DNA of 64,000 nt from Balanoglossus misakiensis (GCA_040954595.2 CM082587.2:11470001-11534000), one strand, 5' to 3'. Shown: positions 1 to 12,138, counted from the stretch's first letter. A program made the numbers and translations. Notes: generated by a model from the sequence alone, not told the origin.

Positions 1-394
1 CCTATATATAGTGCCGGGGCATCAGCCGTGCCAGGCCGAAGGAAATGTGAGTAGATCAACGTGGTCTCTGTACGCGTGTTTCTGCTCTAGAGTGTCAGGG
101 CTTTAGCAAAGCCATGCCGTAGGAAATCTGACTTGATCAACGTTGCTAACGAACGCTAGTGTCTGTCATAGTGTGCCGGGGTTTTAGTCGAGCCAAGCCG
201 TAGGAGATCAGACTTGATCAACGTGGTCTCTGTACGCGTGTTTCTGCTCTAGAGTGCCGGGGCTTTATCCAACCCATGCCGTTGAAAATCTGACTTGATC
301 ACCGTTGCTAACGTACGCTAGTGTCTGTCATATTGTGACGAGATTTAGCCGTGCCAGGCCGTAGAAAAATCGACTTGTTCAACGTTATCAGTGT
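1..394 (+). repeat. Satellite array, left-hand segment
   Basis: This is the GC-richer, roughly 80-bp-monomer part of the 2-kb satellite unit. Neighbouring monomers share the core 'gccggggcttcagc...gagccaggccgtaggaaatc' and alternate between a 'tgtttctgctctagag' and a 'tgtctgtcatagtg' beginning. The segment matches 28000-28390 almost base for base. It is cut at 394 by the CACTA element, and the same unit continues at 4593, so the two pieces were once adjacent. Confidence 0.93.
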
Positions 395-1253
395 CACTGC
401 ATGAAAACCTAATAATACTTACAATATAAGCATGGACAATCGCCTGTATTTTAGTTGAATACAGTGTAGTCCATTGTTAATATAGAAAGTATTCACTGTG
501 AATACAGATATATTCATAATGGATAGACAAGTATAAGCACTATTCTGTATACCAGCTAATACACTGCAAGAATTCATCAGTATTTTTCAAAGAATAAAGA
601 TTTGGACTTGTCTGTATTCATCTGTGCTTTAGGAAAAATACAGACATGGATTCGTGTGATTTTTTCATTGCAGGTAATGGGTTCCATATTGATTCATGAC
701 TGATTTTACATCAAATTAATGACTTTTGATCTTTGCTTCTTCATTAAATTTATCCTGCGATTTTCTTCATATAGGGCATACTGTTTATTTGCAGAATTAC
801 CCCATGTAATTGATAGCATTCCAGTAAATCTTTCAGCACAATCAATCCTGATTTCAGGCTACAGGCAGAAAAATTAACTGGTTGAATTTTATCAGTATTG
901 TGTAAACATCTTCAAATATATCATGGGTCATATGGGAATACAGACTGACCAAAGCTGTGACACAAGACAAGACATCTCCCATCCATACATCCTCTCATGC
1001 TACTAGTACATTCATGCCAACAATAAAACATAATGAAGAGGGTAAATTTTTCATTATTCACTTTTTATTATTATTCATAAATAAATTACAATAAAAAAGA
1101 TAGCTGTTAAAATCAAACTTAAATAAGAGATTAACTCCACAAATTTTTTCTGTTTTTACATATTGCAATATTATAAAAATGGCAGGAAATGTAAGATGAA
1201 GAATAAAAAGATATCCTGAGATTGGAAATAATGGTGACAATTTCAAGCTTCGG

Positions 1254-1418
1254 CAGGAGACTAGAGGAAAAGGGAATTTTAGTCAATTTAAATGTAACTG
1301 AGGTTCTACATAGTTTTCTGAATAAACATTGATTGGACGGGACCGGGATGATGGAGTTGCTGAGCATTGCCTTTTTTTGACTAGACTGCCTAAAATTCCC
1401 TTTTCCTCTAGTCTCCTG
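1254..1418. repeat. 29-bp perfect inverted repeat with 107-bp loop
   Basis: Positions 1254-1282 (caggagactagaggaaaagg and onward) are the exact reverse complement of 1390-1418. One arm lies just beyond the stop codon of the minus-strand exon and the other lies within its coding part. The transcript could therefore fold into a long hairpin over its 3' end. Confidence 0.85.
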
Positions 1419-1588
1419 TCAAGTGTTTTGATCAGTTCATTAAGGGGTGCAGCTCTCCAGGCCGGCGACTTGACTAAAACTATGTCCTCTGATTCACCAA
1501 CTTCCTCGTCCGACATTAGTTCCGCCTTTACCCTTGCCCAGAATTCTTTCTCATCTGCATTGACGACCCTTTCTCTCCTTTTTAATGT
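1283..1588 (-). CDS. Last exon of the CACTA-internal gene, unknown acidic/basic protein
   Basis: A strong splice acceptor (ttttattttcag on the minus strand) precedes 102 codons ending at the stop at 1283. The peptide starts TLKRRERVVNADEKEFWARV, continues with an acidic MSDEEVGESED segment, then KSPAWRAAPLNELIKTLDRR, and ends basic and Ser-rich. The pattern 'KSPxWR..xLNxLIxxLDxR' looks like a folded C-terminal module, but I cannot name the family. The exon lies in the same orientation as 2220-2490. Its last codons fall in a 29-bp inverted repeat (1254-1282 against 1390-1418). No transposase motif is visible. Confidence 0.5.
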   Translation of the reverse strand, partial: TLKRRERVVNADEKEFWARVKAELMSDEEVGESEDIVLVKSPAWRAAPLNELIKTLDRRLEEKGILGSLVKKRQCSATPSSRSRPINVYSENYVEPQLHLN

Positions 1589-2219
1589 CTGAAAATAAAA
1601 AAAAATGAACTGTATTAATATTTTTTTAAAATCTAACATATTAAGTCAAATTTTTCTTTGAATGGCATTTCGTATTATGGTGAACCTGCCTGCTGAAAGA
1701 TGCCTCTTGAATGACAACCTTTACACAGGCTTCAATTCTCCAGTTTTATATTGTTCTCTTCACTACAATGCAAAACATGACAAAGACATGCTTATCTCCA
1801 GGTGTCATGAACAATAGAGATGTCACAAACAATAGTGATGAAGTGTGCAAGCTTATTGTGTGCAGTTTGTTTATGCCTTGTGTATGTGTTAAAGTTAGTT
1901 TATCAAGCACATGTGTCATTTCCTGCAGAACAATGAGTATTTTGGTGTAGCATGGAAGAATGAGTGACTCTCATTACATTTGTTAAGTGAACATAATCAT
2001 GGCAATTTTCCATCATGCATCCGCTAACCAAACAACTCCCTTCAAAAACACACAAATGACTAAGTGATGTTCATCATATGTCTAAAAGCAAAGGCAGTAC
2101 GCTTTTATTGCCTACAGAACACACTTTCGGCCATTGGATTCGAAGTAACTGCTACAGTTCAAACAGACTGATTTATGAATGTGCAGATTAATGTCAACGA
2201 TTTAAAACATAGTAATTAC

Positions 2220-2490
2220 CTGCTGCACGGACATCTGGACTGGCGATGCTGCTGACGGTTGGAGTTCGGTCGAAGTAGGAAGACATCTCAGTCAGCGAGC
2301 TTTGCCCATCTTCTCTTGACTGCCTTGAAGAATAAAAGTTTGGTACTGGTCTTGTTGGAGGATCATCATCGCTTGAAGTTGAACGTGACGTACTTGCGGA
2401 CGGACGAATTGGAGTTGACCGCACAATGTCATGTGCAACTTGGTCAGCTGTTAATCGACTAGCAACTCGCGATCTTGATCGATAGCTCAT
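2220..2490 (-). CDS. First exon of a small Ser/Arg-rich protein inside the CACTA element
   Basis: The exon opens with an ATG at 2490 and encodes about 90 residues rich in Ser, Arg, Thr, Pro and Asp, including an SSDDDPPTRP stretch. It ends at a good splice donor (gcag|gtaatt on the minus strand). I recognise no domain. The composition suggests a disordered N-terminus. The donor leaves phase 1, whereas the next visible exon (1283-1588) starts in phase 0. Either a short exon between 1589 and 2219 is missing from this model, or the two pieces are not joined directly. The product could be an accessory, TNPA-like DNA-binding protein of the transposon, but that is only a positional guess. Confidence 0.45.
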
Positions 2491-3026
2491 ATCTTCTGTA
2501 CTATAAACTCTTTAAAAAATATGACTGGAGTGGATCTCTGGTCTTGCTCTCTGCTGCGCACTGTTGTCACTGTAGTTCATTCAGCTCGGCTGCACTGCTG
2601 AACTTTAACCTTTCAAATTCGAGATATATACCCTATGGTGGCGATGTACAGGTACCCCTATGCTACTCTAAATAATCAATTCTTAACTCTTTTCAAAACG
2701 CCGAAACTTGTATTGCTTTGCAAAATGCTGGCAGCTTCGTAGTCTGTATATAGTGTGTCACACCTTTTACTGAATGGTATGTTCTTAAACCTACGCAAGC
2801 TGAGATCAGGCGAACCCCCCCCCCTCCACACACACACAGGAGTGCCCCCAAAGAGCTCAAAATGGATGTCAAATTATTTTTAGGGTGATTGCGCTTAAAT
2901 TAAGTTTGATCTGTTGGGATATGGCTTGAATTAGCGCATTGTGGCCTTTTCTCCCTTTTTTGCTCCTGCTGTCTCCAGGGCATATCTCGATCTGGCAGTC
3001 TTCGGGGATCTAAGGGCAGTCATCGG

Positions 3027-3124
3027 CATAGCTATGCGTACAGGTCTGTGTGTTCCCGGCGTTACACGGCCTCTACCACTATGGTAACGCCGGTAACACA
3101 CAGACCCGTACGCAGGGCTATACA
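3027..3124. repeat. Imperfect inverted repeat (long hairpin)
   Basis: The left arm (3027-3065, core GGTCTGTGTGTTcCCGGC) pairs with the right arm (3084-3124, core GCCGGtAACACACAGACC) around an 18-bp loop, with a few mismatches. It lies in the non-coding middle of the CACTA element and may be a small fold-back insertion. I see no coding function. Confidence 0.75.
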
Positions 3125-4592
3125 TGACCGGGCCAGGTGCGGGGAGCACCTGCACGTGTCAATCATTTCACTGGCGGTCAGTCGTGTCATTTTCACAAAC
3201 ATTACTGTCTTTTGTTCACCTTGATCGGTAGTTTATTGGCCCACCAGATGACTCATATAGACGCCTGGGGCACTTGTAACAATGGTACAGACGTCCTGAA
3301 ACTTCGTTTTGGTAGAGAAAGTGTCACCAGGCCAAACATTTTTACAGAAAGTAAAATGAATCACCAGTGTTGTTGAACAGTGTTGTGTTCCGTTCCGTTC
3401 CGTTCCGTACCTCCATGCATGGTTCACACTGCGTTACTAGAAAAGACTGTTGGGAAACTCTATATTGTTCGGAAGGTGTGAAGGAGGTGTTAACTAGAAA
3501 AGTACTCTCAGTGTTTACCGAGTCGAGCATCTTACAATGGACAGCCATATGGTTTCCCAACCGTCTTTTTTAGTAACCGTTGTTGAACGCACAGGTTATT
3601 GTAGCCTATGGCTCGCAGTCAGCACATTTCTGAGATATAACGATCATATTTGGATTGTTAGATGTAGAATGGCGAGAAAGTTCGGCCACGGCACATTCGC
3701 TCGAGATTTGTAACGTGGTGCGCCGGACTGCCCATTTTTTCTATATCAGATCACAGGGTCTGTCCGTCTCGCCGCGTGACTAGGCTGCTGGTCCTCCGCA
3801 GTGGGGAAGCCGCGCAGGCTAGGCAAAGCCGGACACTTGCAATCTTGTAGGCACAGGCGAGAAATAACAATGATTGAGCAGCTACAGTCGCCGGCCAGCT
3901 TCAGGCCATTGAATAGGCTACAGCGTATAGTCTTTTCCTGCACAAGTTTTTTTCTGTGCATGGCCAAATTGACGCAATTAAGTGCTGGCAGTATAAAGCC
4001 TTCATATATATGTAACTTGCAAGCTTTGAATTTACGGATATTAAAATCGTCTTAACACTTCGGCAAGAACTAAGTTTACACCGTTGTTCCATGGAGGTAT
4101 AAGGAAAGATTGCATCCATGGTTTTTCCTACTGATATTATAGATGGATTGAATTGTATTGTGTATGTTGCTTGTTTCGATCACAAGGATCGATGGACTAC
4201 TAGTATTTTAGATCTACCAAAGAGGGACTGTGGCCTGAATCAGGTTGACCTTCACACCGGTCGGGTCATTCTAGTAATGATATGCAAATAGAACTTAAAT
4301 CTCTGCGAATACAGATTGTATTTTGCAGTACCATTTCAAACCGGTCTTTGTGAATACATCGTCTATCTATTCTTAATACAGAATGTATTAAAGACTTGTA
4401 CAATCTGTATTTTTCAGTACTATGCATGGATTTAGAATAGTGCTTATACTAATGAATACAGACAAAAATCCATTGCTTGTATTCAGCAAGCCTATATTCA
4501 TGTGGACTCACAAGAATTAGCGTGTATTAGCCTAAAATACTGGCAACTTGATTTGTGTGAATTTGTCTGTATTATAGGGTTTTCATGCAGTG

Positions 4593-4960
4593 TGTGCAAC
4601 TGTTTCTGCTCTAGAGTGTCAGGGTTTTAGCCGACTTATGCTGTAGGAAATCTGAGTTGATAAACGGGAATTCAATGTTAGAAAACCCGTGTGGAAAGTA
4701 TCTCTACCCGTTTGAAACTAAGAAAAGAATTTATTCTTATTTATTTTGTAAAAAAGACAATTTTTCGAAAACAAGTCGAAAATGGTAATTTTGTCTTGGG
4801 TGATTCAAATTAGACCACATTTTCTGGAATTTGCAGCACTTTTTACAAGAGAACGACACTTCATGCTCCATAATATTTCCGAAAATGAAGAAAAGAGTTT
4901 ATTTTTTATGATTTTTTAAAAATGTACCATTTTGTCAAAATATGGCCAAAATGGCTATTT
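4593..4960 (+). repeat. Satellite array, segment between CACTA and the outer element
   Basis: This segment continues the unit interrupted at 394. It contains the last 80-bp monomer and the first AT-rich monomer, up to 'atggctattt' at 4960. The matching continuation ('tttttcttgaattccg') is at 24815, so nearly 20 kb of inserted DNA now splits the unit. Confidence 0.93.
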
Positions 4961-4994
4961 AGGGGACCAAGCGCCTGAGGGCGCTTGGTCCCCT
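4961..4994. repeat. Terminal hairpin of the outer element
   Basis: AGGGGACCAAGCGCC at 4961-4975 pairs perfectly with 4980-4994 around a four-base loop. It sits exactly at the junction with the satellite. The motif CTTGGTCCCCTTC just inside it resembles CTTGGGCCCCTTC near the other end (24783-24794). Confidence 0.85.
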
Positions 4995-5611
4995 TCTGTT
5001 ATTGCTGGAGTTTTTCTTCTTTCTTCTTGAGTCGTTTTTTTGCTCCCGTTTTTCTCTGAAATTCCGGCACCTGCGCCTATGAAGTTTGGCACGATGATTG
5101 GGGCCCATGAGTACTAGTGCACCTGCCCTTTGAATTTGTAATTAGTCACGTGACTTGGTGGCTATAATCGAGCGAAATTTTCAAATTGACCTAATTTGCA
5201 CGTTAATGGGGGAATGTACATTCTTTTCGCGATTTTTGTAGACCATGTGGCCAAAATCCCTTGTGCCAAATTTCAAGGTCCTAGGCTACGTCGATTTTGA
5301 GAAGAAGATTTTTGTAATATTTTTCGCATTTTTGGTGGGCTGAGGACGGACACTGGGGCATCGGACTTTGACCGTCATTACGTAATGTTGTGGAGATCTC
5401 ATTAGCAGGCTACTCACTTCTGGCGGGTTGCCGTAGTCCTTGGAAAATCGGCTGAAATACGTAAACAGACCAGTGATTATTTTCCACGGAATGAATTTTG
5501 GGATAACACATTATCCGAGTTCAGGCTGTGTTAGGGCGTTTTATTGAATTACGCTGAGTTTGTTAGCTGTTGCCGTTCAAATGTTTCTATCTAGACCTGG
5601 CTACACTGGTG

Positions 5612-5730
5612 AGGTATTTAAGGGTGTCGAAAAGACAAGAGTGAGGGGCCAAAGTGCGGGACACGCACAGTGCAATAAATGGCACTCTGCGGGAATTCAC
5701 GCACAATGCAATATATTCGACTCTGCGGGA
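5612..5730 (+). repeat. Left terminal inverted repeat of the KDZ transposon
   Basis: This 119-bp arm starts aggtatttaagggtgtcg and ends ctctgcggga. It is identical in reverse complement to 22026-22144. It contains two internal copies of the block 'cactctgcggga' or 'gactctgcggga'. The transposase start codon is 103 bp further in, so the arm and its inner flank probably include the promoter. Confidence 0.95.
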
Positions 5731-5833
5731 CTCTTGGCGCCCTCAACGATATGAAATGAAACGTTTAAATAGCGTTACGTCATGCATATAGTTTGGCAGT
5801 ACTTCGTTATTATAGATTACATTTCAATAGAGA

Positions 5834-8800
5834 ATGGATCGCAAACAACGTCGTCGATTTTTTGAATCCCATCCATCGAATGTGCGAAGAAAGAAGCGGC
5901 CACACCAGGAGATCGTTAAAAGCGTAAAGCGCCAACGTTTTGAGTAAGTATATATTAGAGTTGCACTGTTTGTAACACATAGCGTGCAGTATCATGTGAT
6001 CGTGAAGGAGACAAAGGCCGGTATTAATTTGCCCTTTTCAGGTACGAAAGTCGCTCATTAAATGTCGGACAACAGGCGTTGATAGGTGTCATTAATTTAA
6101 TTCTTTTAATAGTTTGATTGATTTATCCCGGCGGGGTGATCGTGTCCTCCCTTCCCTCTCAGGGCAAAACTGTATTAACCGCCATCTTGAAAACCGCATT
6201 GCATTGTGGGACGACTGGGGGGAAGTACCTGAAGACCTGTGTTTTCAGCAACTACTATTTTATTTCAAACCAAAAAAATCCTGCCAATGAATACTCTGTA
6301 AGGGTAATCAGTCATAGCAGGGGAATTGATCTCTGGCACTCGATCACCAAGACTGGAGACCATAGACTGGAGTTAGGCCTTCTAACTAGGGTTTTAGTTT
6401 TATTTTTAACAAAGAAAAGCACAAAAAAATGTGATATCAGGATTTAATAGAAGTTGTACACAAACATTTATGTGTTATAAAAATTGAGTCCCAAATTTCA
6501 AATCAATCAGAGAAAAAAATGATTTAAGACCAAAAACGGCCAAAATTGCCCCAAGAACACAAATATGGAAATTTCACTGATTTTTACAACAGCTTACTTT
6601 GGTTATGTATCCCTACTTTAAATTTGGCATGTTATCAGCAAACACCTGATAGGAAGCCAGGTTTATGGGGGACTTATCTGCCGTGTGTGTACATTACTTG
6701 AGATAAAAATGGGGGGGGGGGGGGGGAGGTTAGCTGCTGGTAATGTAATGGTTTGTATATCATTTTAGTCAAATATCAATTTCTCTAGCACTGCCTCTCT
6801 AAAATTGCCATCACACATGACACTTTATTGGCCTATTGTTAATTTCTTTTTACATTTCTGTGTTTAAATATGGTTAGGTCAGATCTGCTTTTTTAATTAG
6901 TATCATATGTGTTGAGTACAATGAAAATTTATTTAGTTATTGATATGCTCTTTCAAAACAATAGATACTTTTTTAGAGGAATCAGTGAACATAAATGTTT
7001 ATATGTGACCAAGTTTTGTTTGTTTCTCTTCAGAATATCTTCAGTAGTTGGTACAATTGGCAATAACGCAAGGGAAGAATACCTGCATCAGTTACAAGCC
7101 CAGAACAGAAAGTGGGAGCTATCATCTGGCAATACATATGTATTGTCAGATTGTGAAATTGAGACTGGGCAGTTGATATCACAGCACGTTATTGTCAAAC
7201 GTAACCTGCGATTTTACAGTGTGCAGAGTACGTCTCAGGAGTTCCTGTATACATGTTCATGTCAGGATGGGTTAATCCAAGCAGCCAGATTATCCTCATC
7301 TCAGCGTGGGATACCAGAAAACTTTGATGAGTTCATCACAACTGAAAAAAATAAATACTGTCTTCATGCCTGGGCAGCAAGTGAACTTTTTCCTGATGTA
7401 CCTGTTGAAGTGGACCCCAACTCTGCAGACACATCAGTCATTGTTGATTGCCTGTCATTGAATCCGTTCCTGACTAGTGTTACCATAGGTGAAGACACAC
7501 ATATAATATCTCTGAGGAACAAACATGTTGGTAAAAAACTTACCTGTGAGACCTGCGCATATGGTAGAACCACATGTGACCATGTTGAAGAATACCGAAT
7601 ATGGTGTGGACAAAATGAGGTTGAGATTCAAGAAACTGAACGCACTTTGAAAGAAAGTACTTTCCCAAGCGTGTCATTTAAGCCAATCTCATACCCTCTT
7701 GATGACTCTCTGAAGGTCAAGTTTCAACAACAACAAAGTGGAGAACAGCCTGTACAGCATAATCTAATTCCCGAGATACCAAGTGCTGGCCCCCATTCTA
7801 CCTGTCAACATGGACATGCATGGGATGTTGATGACCCTGTACAACAACATTGGCTTGTTGGAGATGCCATTGTGTATTATGAGACACATTCACTTCAGCA
7901 TGTTTATGTAGAAGGAGAGGAACAAACTATCAAGGGTAAGTTAACCTTATTTACTGTACCATTGGTTTAAGGTTGCATTGGATCACTGCCATTTTTCCAT
8001 TAAAATGTTTGATTGATACAAGACACCGTGAATATTATTCTACATATGGCTATATAGTGAATCACCGTTCGACCACACGCAACTTCCATCCCACTTATCT
8101 AATGATCTCCTACATGTATTGGTAATTATATTAACATAGTCATTATTTTCCTTGCAGTGTACTATCGTCCAAGTGTTGGTCCATGTATGTGCAGGTTGCA
8201 TTATGATGGGCATGGAGATTTGATGTTTAATCTGAACAACAAGGACATTATTCACTACAGTTTATTACTCTCCTACCTTCATTTGATGGTAGAGTCCAGA
8301 AATCCGTTGGCATCTTTCCATAGGTAAGTACATATACTTTGTATTTCTAAAAATATAATCATTGACTAGGGAACTTATGTATTTGGTAGCTCAGCAAGGA
8401 AAGATCAATACTGAAATTACCCATTAATACTTGAACGAAGGGGTGGTAAGCAAAATTTTTGTCTAAATATTCTCTAGGGAAGGCTGTTACCCATATAGTC
8501 AGTCATCAAATTTCAAAAGTTCATTGTTGCTTTTACCAGTCCGATAATTGTTTAGACCTGTCACATGCTCAAGAGCGCCATTTTTCCCATGATATAATTT
8601 ACAGGGTGATTAGGAAGCCCACCAAAAACACATTTCTTGATGTACCAGGTTGTATTCTTTTCACCCCCACCCCCCATTAATTTGGGGGCTCTTATCAGAG
8701 AAGGTACAGTATAAAAATGTTACAACAGATAAACATTATAAACTTTCTTTCACTCCTGGCAATCACCTGACATTAATCTTTCTTTCTGTTCTTAAATAGG

Positions 8801-11191
8801 GCCTACTCTGAAAAACATGCTATGTTATCAGAGTCTGTTTCTTTGAAATACCACAAACTTAGGAATGCCTGGAATGCATTTGCAAGGCTATTGGACATAA
8901 ATTATGGCACTGTATACCAATGCCCTATATGTGAGCTGCAGCCTTCTGTTCTGATATGTGATGGTACGAGTGTAGGACTGAACAAACGCCTCTTGCAAGA
9001 ACTTCCAGACCCAGAGAGGGCATCACGTGACCAAGGCCAGCCTTTGGATATTGGTACACGTCACTGTGACCGAGTGTATATACCAAATGCCAAGGTCAGG
9101 AAACTGTTATTACAGTTTTGTAGTACCAACAAGCCAGCTGAGAAACCACTTACACCCCTTGAGTACACAGTGATGATTAATTTGATGAGAAAGTACAGTC
9201 ACCTCCATTCGCTTATGGAATTTCTCCAACTCGTCAGTGGACACGGAAGAAATCTGCTAGCCCCAAAGGAGTTCTGCCAATTTCTTCAAGATTTGTCAAA
9301 AAACTCGCCTGCAAGTGCTCTTCTGCAATTGACCCCAGATTCACAGGCTAAACATGTCATCAAGAAAATAATACACGGACTCGATATATTTGACAGCAGA
9401 CATCAAGGGGAACTTGAAATTGTACAGCAAGATGCTCCTCTTATTTTCAAATTGCTGTCACATTTCGGGCACAATCCTCATGGTATCCCAAGAGAAGTGC
9501 GTCGCCTTCTTAGAGATGTGTTGTTACGAGTGAGGAGCTCATACAAAGTATGTAACCAGGGACCTGATAGTACTGTGCAATATCCAGATCCAATAGAAGA
9601 CCCTGTAGCTTGCTTCCCTTGCCTACCAAAGCTTCATGGGTAAGGATATCTCACTGTAACTTGAAAGTTAATTGAAGTCTGTCTTAAGCCTCTAGAGCTG
9701 CCACTTTTTGCATTATTTTCATTACTTTTGTGAATTTTCATTTCCCACTTAGACATACCTTTCTGTATACATGTTTATATGTATTCAAAATGGAAGTTTA
9801 TGTACCCATGTGCTATGCATGCCATTGCCATTCTCTTAGTTATCATGCTTTCACTTTTCATTTAATAGGAAACCTCTGTACCGGCAAGACAAAGACAGAC
9901 TTGCACATGGTGATGACACTTGCCAAAAGATCTCCAACAAACACCCTACGTTATCACCTGGCATTTTCACTGTGTTCTGTCAACATGGGTTCTGCTATGG
10001 CTTCCAGGCTATGAGGCAAGTGGAGTCACCCGAAGTGCCATTCAACATTATGACAACAAGACTAAGACAACCTCCAGCCATTGTCATATATGACAATGCA
10101 TGTCGGCTGCATCAGTACTGTTTAAATCGGTAAGTCTTATTTCAACCTTGATATACTGTTTTGTATGTTAATGTGATTACCACACTTCTGTTAAACTTAA
10201 GAGAAGGGTGGCTAAGCTTTATTTTATGCTCAATTATGCTTGCCCACCCTTGCCTTTAACTCAATTTTTTTTGCGATATGATCCAAGATGGTGGTCTGGC
10301 AGCCACTTTGTTACAATTTTTTCATATTGAGATGTCAGCTTGTCATATGGTTAATTTTGTGTTTTACCCCCCCCCCAAAAAAAAAAAAAAAAAATCAAGA
10401 ATTTGATGAATTGACGTTGCTTACTCCTTTCAGCAAGAATATAAAGATTAGAACTAATGAAGTGATTTTTTGTCTTTCTTCAGAGAACCAAACTATTTCA
10501 TGAAGACAGTTTTCTTAGTGGATCGTCTCCATTGGAAAAACCACATTGGGTGAGTATCAGATTAAAAAGCTCAAAAGAATATTTTTCAAATCATCTATGT
10601 TTGGCAATTGCAGAGCTTAGTTGACTGGAACAGCTAAGAAGTATACGACCAGTTAACCACATCATATTTGGAGTCAGTTAGGAGGTAGGAGACAGGGAAA
10701 GGATTTTGCTCTGATAAAATCAAATTTCACAATGGCAATCACCGATTGGTCAATTCTATTATTCCACTCAGAGACATAACCCGGACTGGTGACATAAACA
10801 GGTTTGCTCAAATTACAACTTCTGACTGGCTCATAAGCTCTGTTAATCAGGTATCTGAAATGTATTCAGGGCATGTGTGTCAATTTTCTAAGGAACGATA
10901 TCAATTTGTCTGAAAAAAATTGTTTATGTTTTATACTGTTAAAATTTTCACAGAAGAATCTTCTTTTATATTTTACTGATCAGTTGTTCATCAGGTTATA
11001 GCCTGCAACAGTACAAGGACAACAGAAGTTTGGCCAACATAAATACCCAGATCTGTGAGCAGAGCAATGCAGCATTACAGAAAATTAAGGCACAAGTATC
11101 TTATATGACCCCAGATAATTTCATCTTCCATGTCAGACTGTTCCTTGCAATCTGGAATCAAAAGAAGAAAAGTCACCTGAACTACTTGTAG
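5834..11191 (+). CDS. SWIM/KDZ transposase (HMGXB3 C-terminal-like), 7 exons, 850 aa
   Basis: Exons: 5834-5943, 7034-7935, 8158-8323, 8800-9639, 9869-10129, 10484-10549 and 10984-11191. All introns are GT-AG, all phases agree, and the total is 2553 nt including TAG. Exon 1 is short and basic. A SWIM-type zinc motif follows (C111-x-C113...C146-x-H148), then a Cys/His cluster (C208, C211, C218, H220) and the CxC block C347-M-C349-R-L-H-Y-D-G. The RNase-H-like transposase core has CPIC (434-437), CDGT with D447, YDNAC with D748, VDRLHW with D773 and NTQICEQ with E807. This order is that of KDZ transposases and of the domesticated C-terminal half of HMGXB3; no HMG box is present. Which acidic residues are catalytic is my inference. 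The gene probably cuts and moves the surrounding transposon. It reads as intact. Confidence 0.88.
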
Positions 11192-12070
11192 TTCAAGGTT
11201 TTAAAATAGATAAGTTTGTTTTTCCGATTTTTCTATTTAATTGAACAGAAAGCAATGACTGATATAAAGTATAAGGTCTTTTGTTTGTTCTGAAAACCGC
11301 ACTTTAACTGTCTAGCTCGGACATTTTTTCAAATGAGTTATAGCTGAAACCATCTGGATTTATATTGATTTAGGACCATTCTTGCTTTCATTGTGGTCAA
11401 CTTACATTACACAGAATACTATTAATTAATTCTCTGACTGTTTCAGTTGATTGTGTGACTGCAGCATTAGACACTTCAAGAAAACAAAAACTATATTTTT
11501 CCAGATTTATGAACGGTAGACCATCATCACAGTCACTCCCCATGACTGCCGTCATATAAAGTCTGTCTGTTATTTTGTTTCAGTTTTTGAGAAGTACTGA
11601 CAAACTGTCCATAATGAAGAGGGCAAATCCATGGATGATGTGTTACACGAGGTAACAAGATGACCCATATTCCCAAAGACATGAGATGCTTGGAATCATG
11701 CGATTTTATAACTGTGCTGATGAAAACGGTAAAAGATAACTTTAACATGATGCTTTATCATCTGTATCAGTAAAATTCTTGCTGCATGGTTTTACATTGC
11801 TGCTGTGCTGACAAAACAAAACAAGATGCATAAGAGAAAGTGGTGTTTTACAGTTTATTGTATTTGTTACTGACGTGTCGAATTTCCATTTTGTTATCAG
11901 AATGAGAATGTAGACCAGCCATATACATCTATGGGGAGATGGAATGTATAGGAGGTGTGTTCGCAGGGTACTAAAGAAGAAATTCAGTCATCAGAGGACA
12001 ACTATGGAGGTGTTTTCATGGAAGTTTTTTAGCGTCTCAGAGACGTATGCTCTGCATACACATACCAAAC

Positions 12071-12086
12071 GGCCCTTCTCAGGGCC
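12071..12086 (+). promoter_or_regulatory. Histone-type mRNA 3' stem-loop
   Basis: GGCCCTTCTCAGGGCC forms a six-bp stem and four-base loop. It is flanked by AAAC on the left and ACCACA on the right, and followed about 10 bases later by the purine-rich tttaaaaaagagaac in place of a histone downstream element. Only the loop (TCTC instead of TTTC) departs from the animal replication-dependent histone consensus. It lies 880 bp past the transposase stop, on the same strand. I see no histone coding sequence next to it, so it is either a histone-gene relic or a 3'-processing signal used by the transposon. Confidence 0.5.
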
Positions 12087-12132
12087 ACCACATCCTTAAA
12101 AAAGAGAACTACCGTACACCGATAAACTTGTT

Positions 12133-12138
12133 AATAAA
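12133..12138 (+). terminator. AATAAA poly(A) signal candidate
   Basis: The first AATAAA downstream of the transposase stop is here, with a second at 12186-12191. Either could end the transposase mRNA if the histone-type stem-loop at 12071 is not used. The hexamer is short and common, so this is tentative. Confidence 0.3.

Larger units (their letters stand above)
395..4592. mobile_element. CACTA (EnSpm-like, CACTG-ended) DNA transposon, 4.2 kb, probably non-autonomous
   Basis: The element begins CACTGCATGAAAACC and ends with the reverse complement of that sequence. It is flanked by TGT at 392-394 and TGT at 4593-4595. Uninterrupted satellite copies read 'cagtgtgcaac' here, so TGT is a 3-bp target duplication. 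CACTA/CACTG ends with 3-bp duplications are characteristic of the CACTA/EnSpm superfamily. Both subterminal regions (about 420-660 and 4300-4580) are crowded with copies of GAATACAG or CTGTATT in both orientations, as in the transposase-binding regions of plant CACTA elements. I see no catalytic transposase; only a small two-part gene on the minus strand is present. The rest (1640-2190 and 2700-4300) holds hairpins and simple repeats but no recognisable gene. Confidence 0.8.

Noticed and set aside
3700-3880. tRNA-derived SINE head
   Set aside because: I could not fit A-box and B-box promoter motifs with the proper spacing, and no target duplication was visible.
6118-6447. 109-codon frame within the first intron of the transposase gene
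   Set aside because: The flanking exons (5834-5943 and 7034-7935) join in phase without it, and the peptide has no family resemblance.
12040-12090. A histone gene ending at the stem-loop
   Set aside because: Reading the upstream sequence in three frames gave no C-terminal histone H2A, H2B, H3 or H4 motif that I could recognise.
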